Of a stretch of 64,000 nt of DNA, positions 63,103 through 64,000 are shown piece by piece. Location: assembly GCA_037355855.1 (NCBI GenBank), contig CM074763.1, forward strand, positions 1,426,001 to 1,490,000, given 5' to 3'. A program made the translations under genes and the position numbers. The notes below the pieces were generated by a model. It saw nothing but the letters and a program-made list of their open reading frames with translations, was not told where the DNA came from and ran no database searches. This DNA comes from Pseudo-nitzschia pungens (lineage: Eukaryota > Bacillariophyta > Bacillariophyceae > Bacillariales > Bacillariaceae). The first letter of the stretch is position 1. The number at the start of each line of letters is the position of its first letter.

Positions 63103-64000
63103 GAGAAGGGCTTTCTTCAAAACTTTTGTGGTCAATTGATTGTTTCATTCCTTTCGCTGCCATCGTTTGATTCGTGTTCTACCAGGGAAAAATGAAACTA
63201 ATATTTTTTGTGAACGTGAAATAGTGTGTTAATGAAACTATCTTGATAATTTGTTTCTGTTAACAATTTTTGTTATCCGGGTTCGATCAAAGTAATGAGT
63301 CTAGTATTCTTTTTAGCCTTTATAGAAACACCAAATACAGTTGAGAATAACCAACGAATCACTGTTCATTTGTTCAGTATCAGCAGTCTTGTTGGACACT
63401 GAGCGAAAATGATAGAAAACTAGTCTAGTTGTAAACTGCGGATGAATCATAGTTTTGCTGGAATGCAATATATCTAATGATGTTGTTCCTTCGGCAACCG
63501 AAGTGCTACTTACTTGCTGGAAAAGGAAATCCGAAGTGAAATACATTTTGCTTTCCGCTGAAGCCTGAAACACATCGACGGTAGCAGTTGGCACGAGGTC
63601 AACAGGAACGCTTTTTGCGGAACACAGTAGTTTGCACTTTCATGAATTCAACCATATTTGGTCGAAGCATATGATGACGCTTGTCACGCGAGTATCCGTA
63701 CAGCGTAGCATGACACTCGGCTACTACGCCCTTCAGAATTTACTTCTACCCGCCATTACAATTATTCAAGACTAATTTCAGAAGGAAAAGGCCTAGACTT
63801 AACATCATGCTATGTCAAGGCCACTCTTATAAGTCTGACAGACCTTCGTTTGTCATAGCCTTGGTATTGATCATTATCATACAACAAAGAAACGCATCCA
63901 CAGATGAAAGCATGATTTCAAAAATTAAATTGCCTAGTGATGTCTTTACGTGTCCTTAGTTTCGATCATTTTTCGGCACGAATGACCACACATGCTGTTC
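63103..64000. other. Right-end intergenic DNA
   Basis: 3' flank of the HIR gene and about 900 bp without a supported gene. Confidence 0.45.

Overview
The window looks like nuclear DNA of a diatom, probably a raphid pennate; I cannot name the species. The evidence: genes with short GT-AG introns (about 70-570 bp); preproteins with an ASAF-type cleavage motif of the kind diatoms use for plastid import (riboflavin synthase ASAF, trigger-factor-like AAAF); acidic single-pass membrane proteins with extracellular leucine-rich repeats (LRRs); Ty3/gypsy and copia-type retroelement sequence; and intergenic DNA full of TAC/TAG trinucleotide tracts.

Layout. 0.9-1.7 kb: a mucin-like membrane protein. 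2.47-14.17 kb: two Ty3/gypsy elements of one family, one nested inside the other in the same orientation, each with its own 5-bp target duplication and LTR pairs that look identical by eye. 14.6-15.7 kb: G-rich minisatellite, an inverted repeat and a degenerate tandem repeat. 16.3-30.5 kb: compact housekeeping genes, namely Rab18-type GTPase, RWDD1-like protein, cytosolic methionyl-tRNA synthetase, a methyltransferase, an F-box protein, a DCC/DUF393 protein and an OCRE-domain splicing factor. 30.8-32.5 kb: a copia gag-like remnant and a minisatellite. 33.1-46.7 kb: Gfo/Idh/MocA oxidoreductase, DPM1, plastid riboflavin synthase, a large zinc-motif protein, a plastid trigger-factor-like protein and allantoinase. 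47.0-51.9 kb: a long acidic/TPR protein whose frame breaks six times. 52.9-60.3 kb: two related LRR membrane proteins, one ending in a fasciclin domain. 61.2-63.1 kb: a HIR-type Band 7 protein.

The most unusual locus is 26.6-27.3 kb (minus strand). It encodes a DCC-family thiol-oxidoreductase-like protein in which both cysteines of the D-x2-C-x2-C motif are replaced by in-frame TGA. Its 3' flank can fold into a SECIS-like hairpin (UGAC/CGAC quartet, 9-bp helix, AA-containing bulge, upper helix). The simplest reading is a selenoprotein with a U-x-x-U redox motif.

A technical pattern also matters. At least five otherwise well-conserved loci (methionyl-tRNA synthetase, both LRR genes, the TPR gene, the outer gag) carry one-base frame breaks, mostly +1 and often in C or G runs. 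They may be residual assembly errors rather than real mutations, so lengths given for those genes assume the break is ignored.
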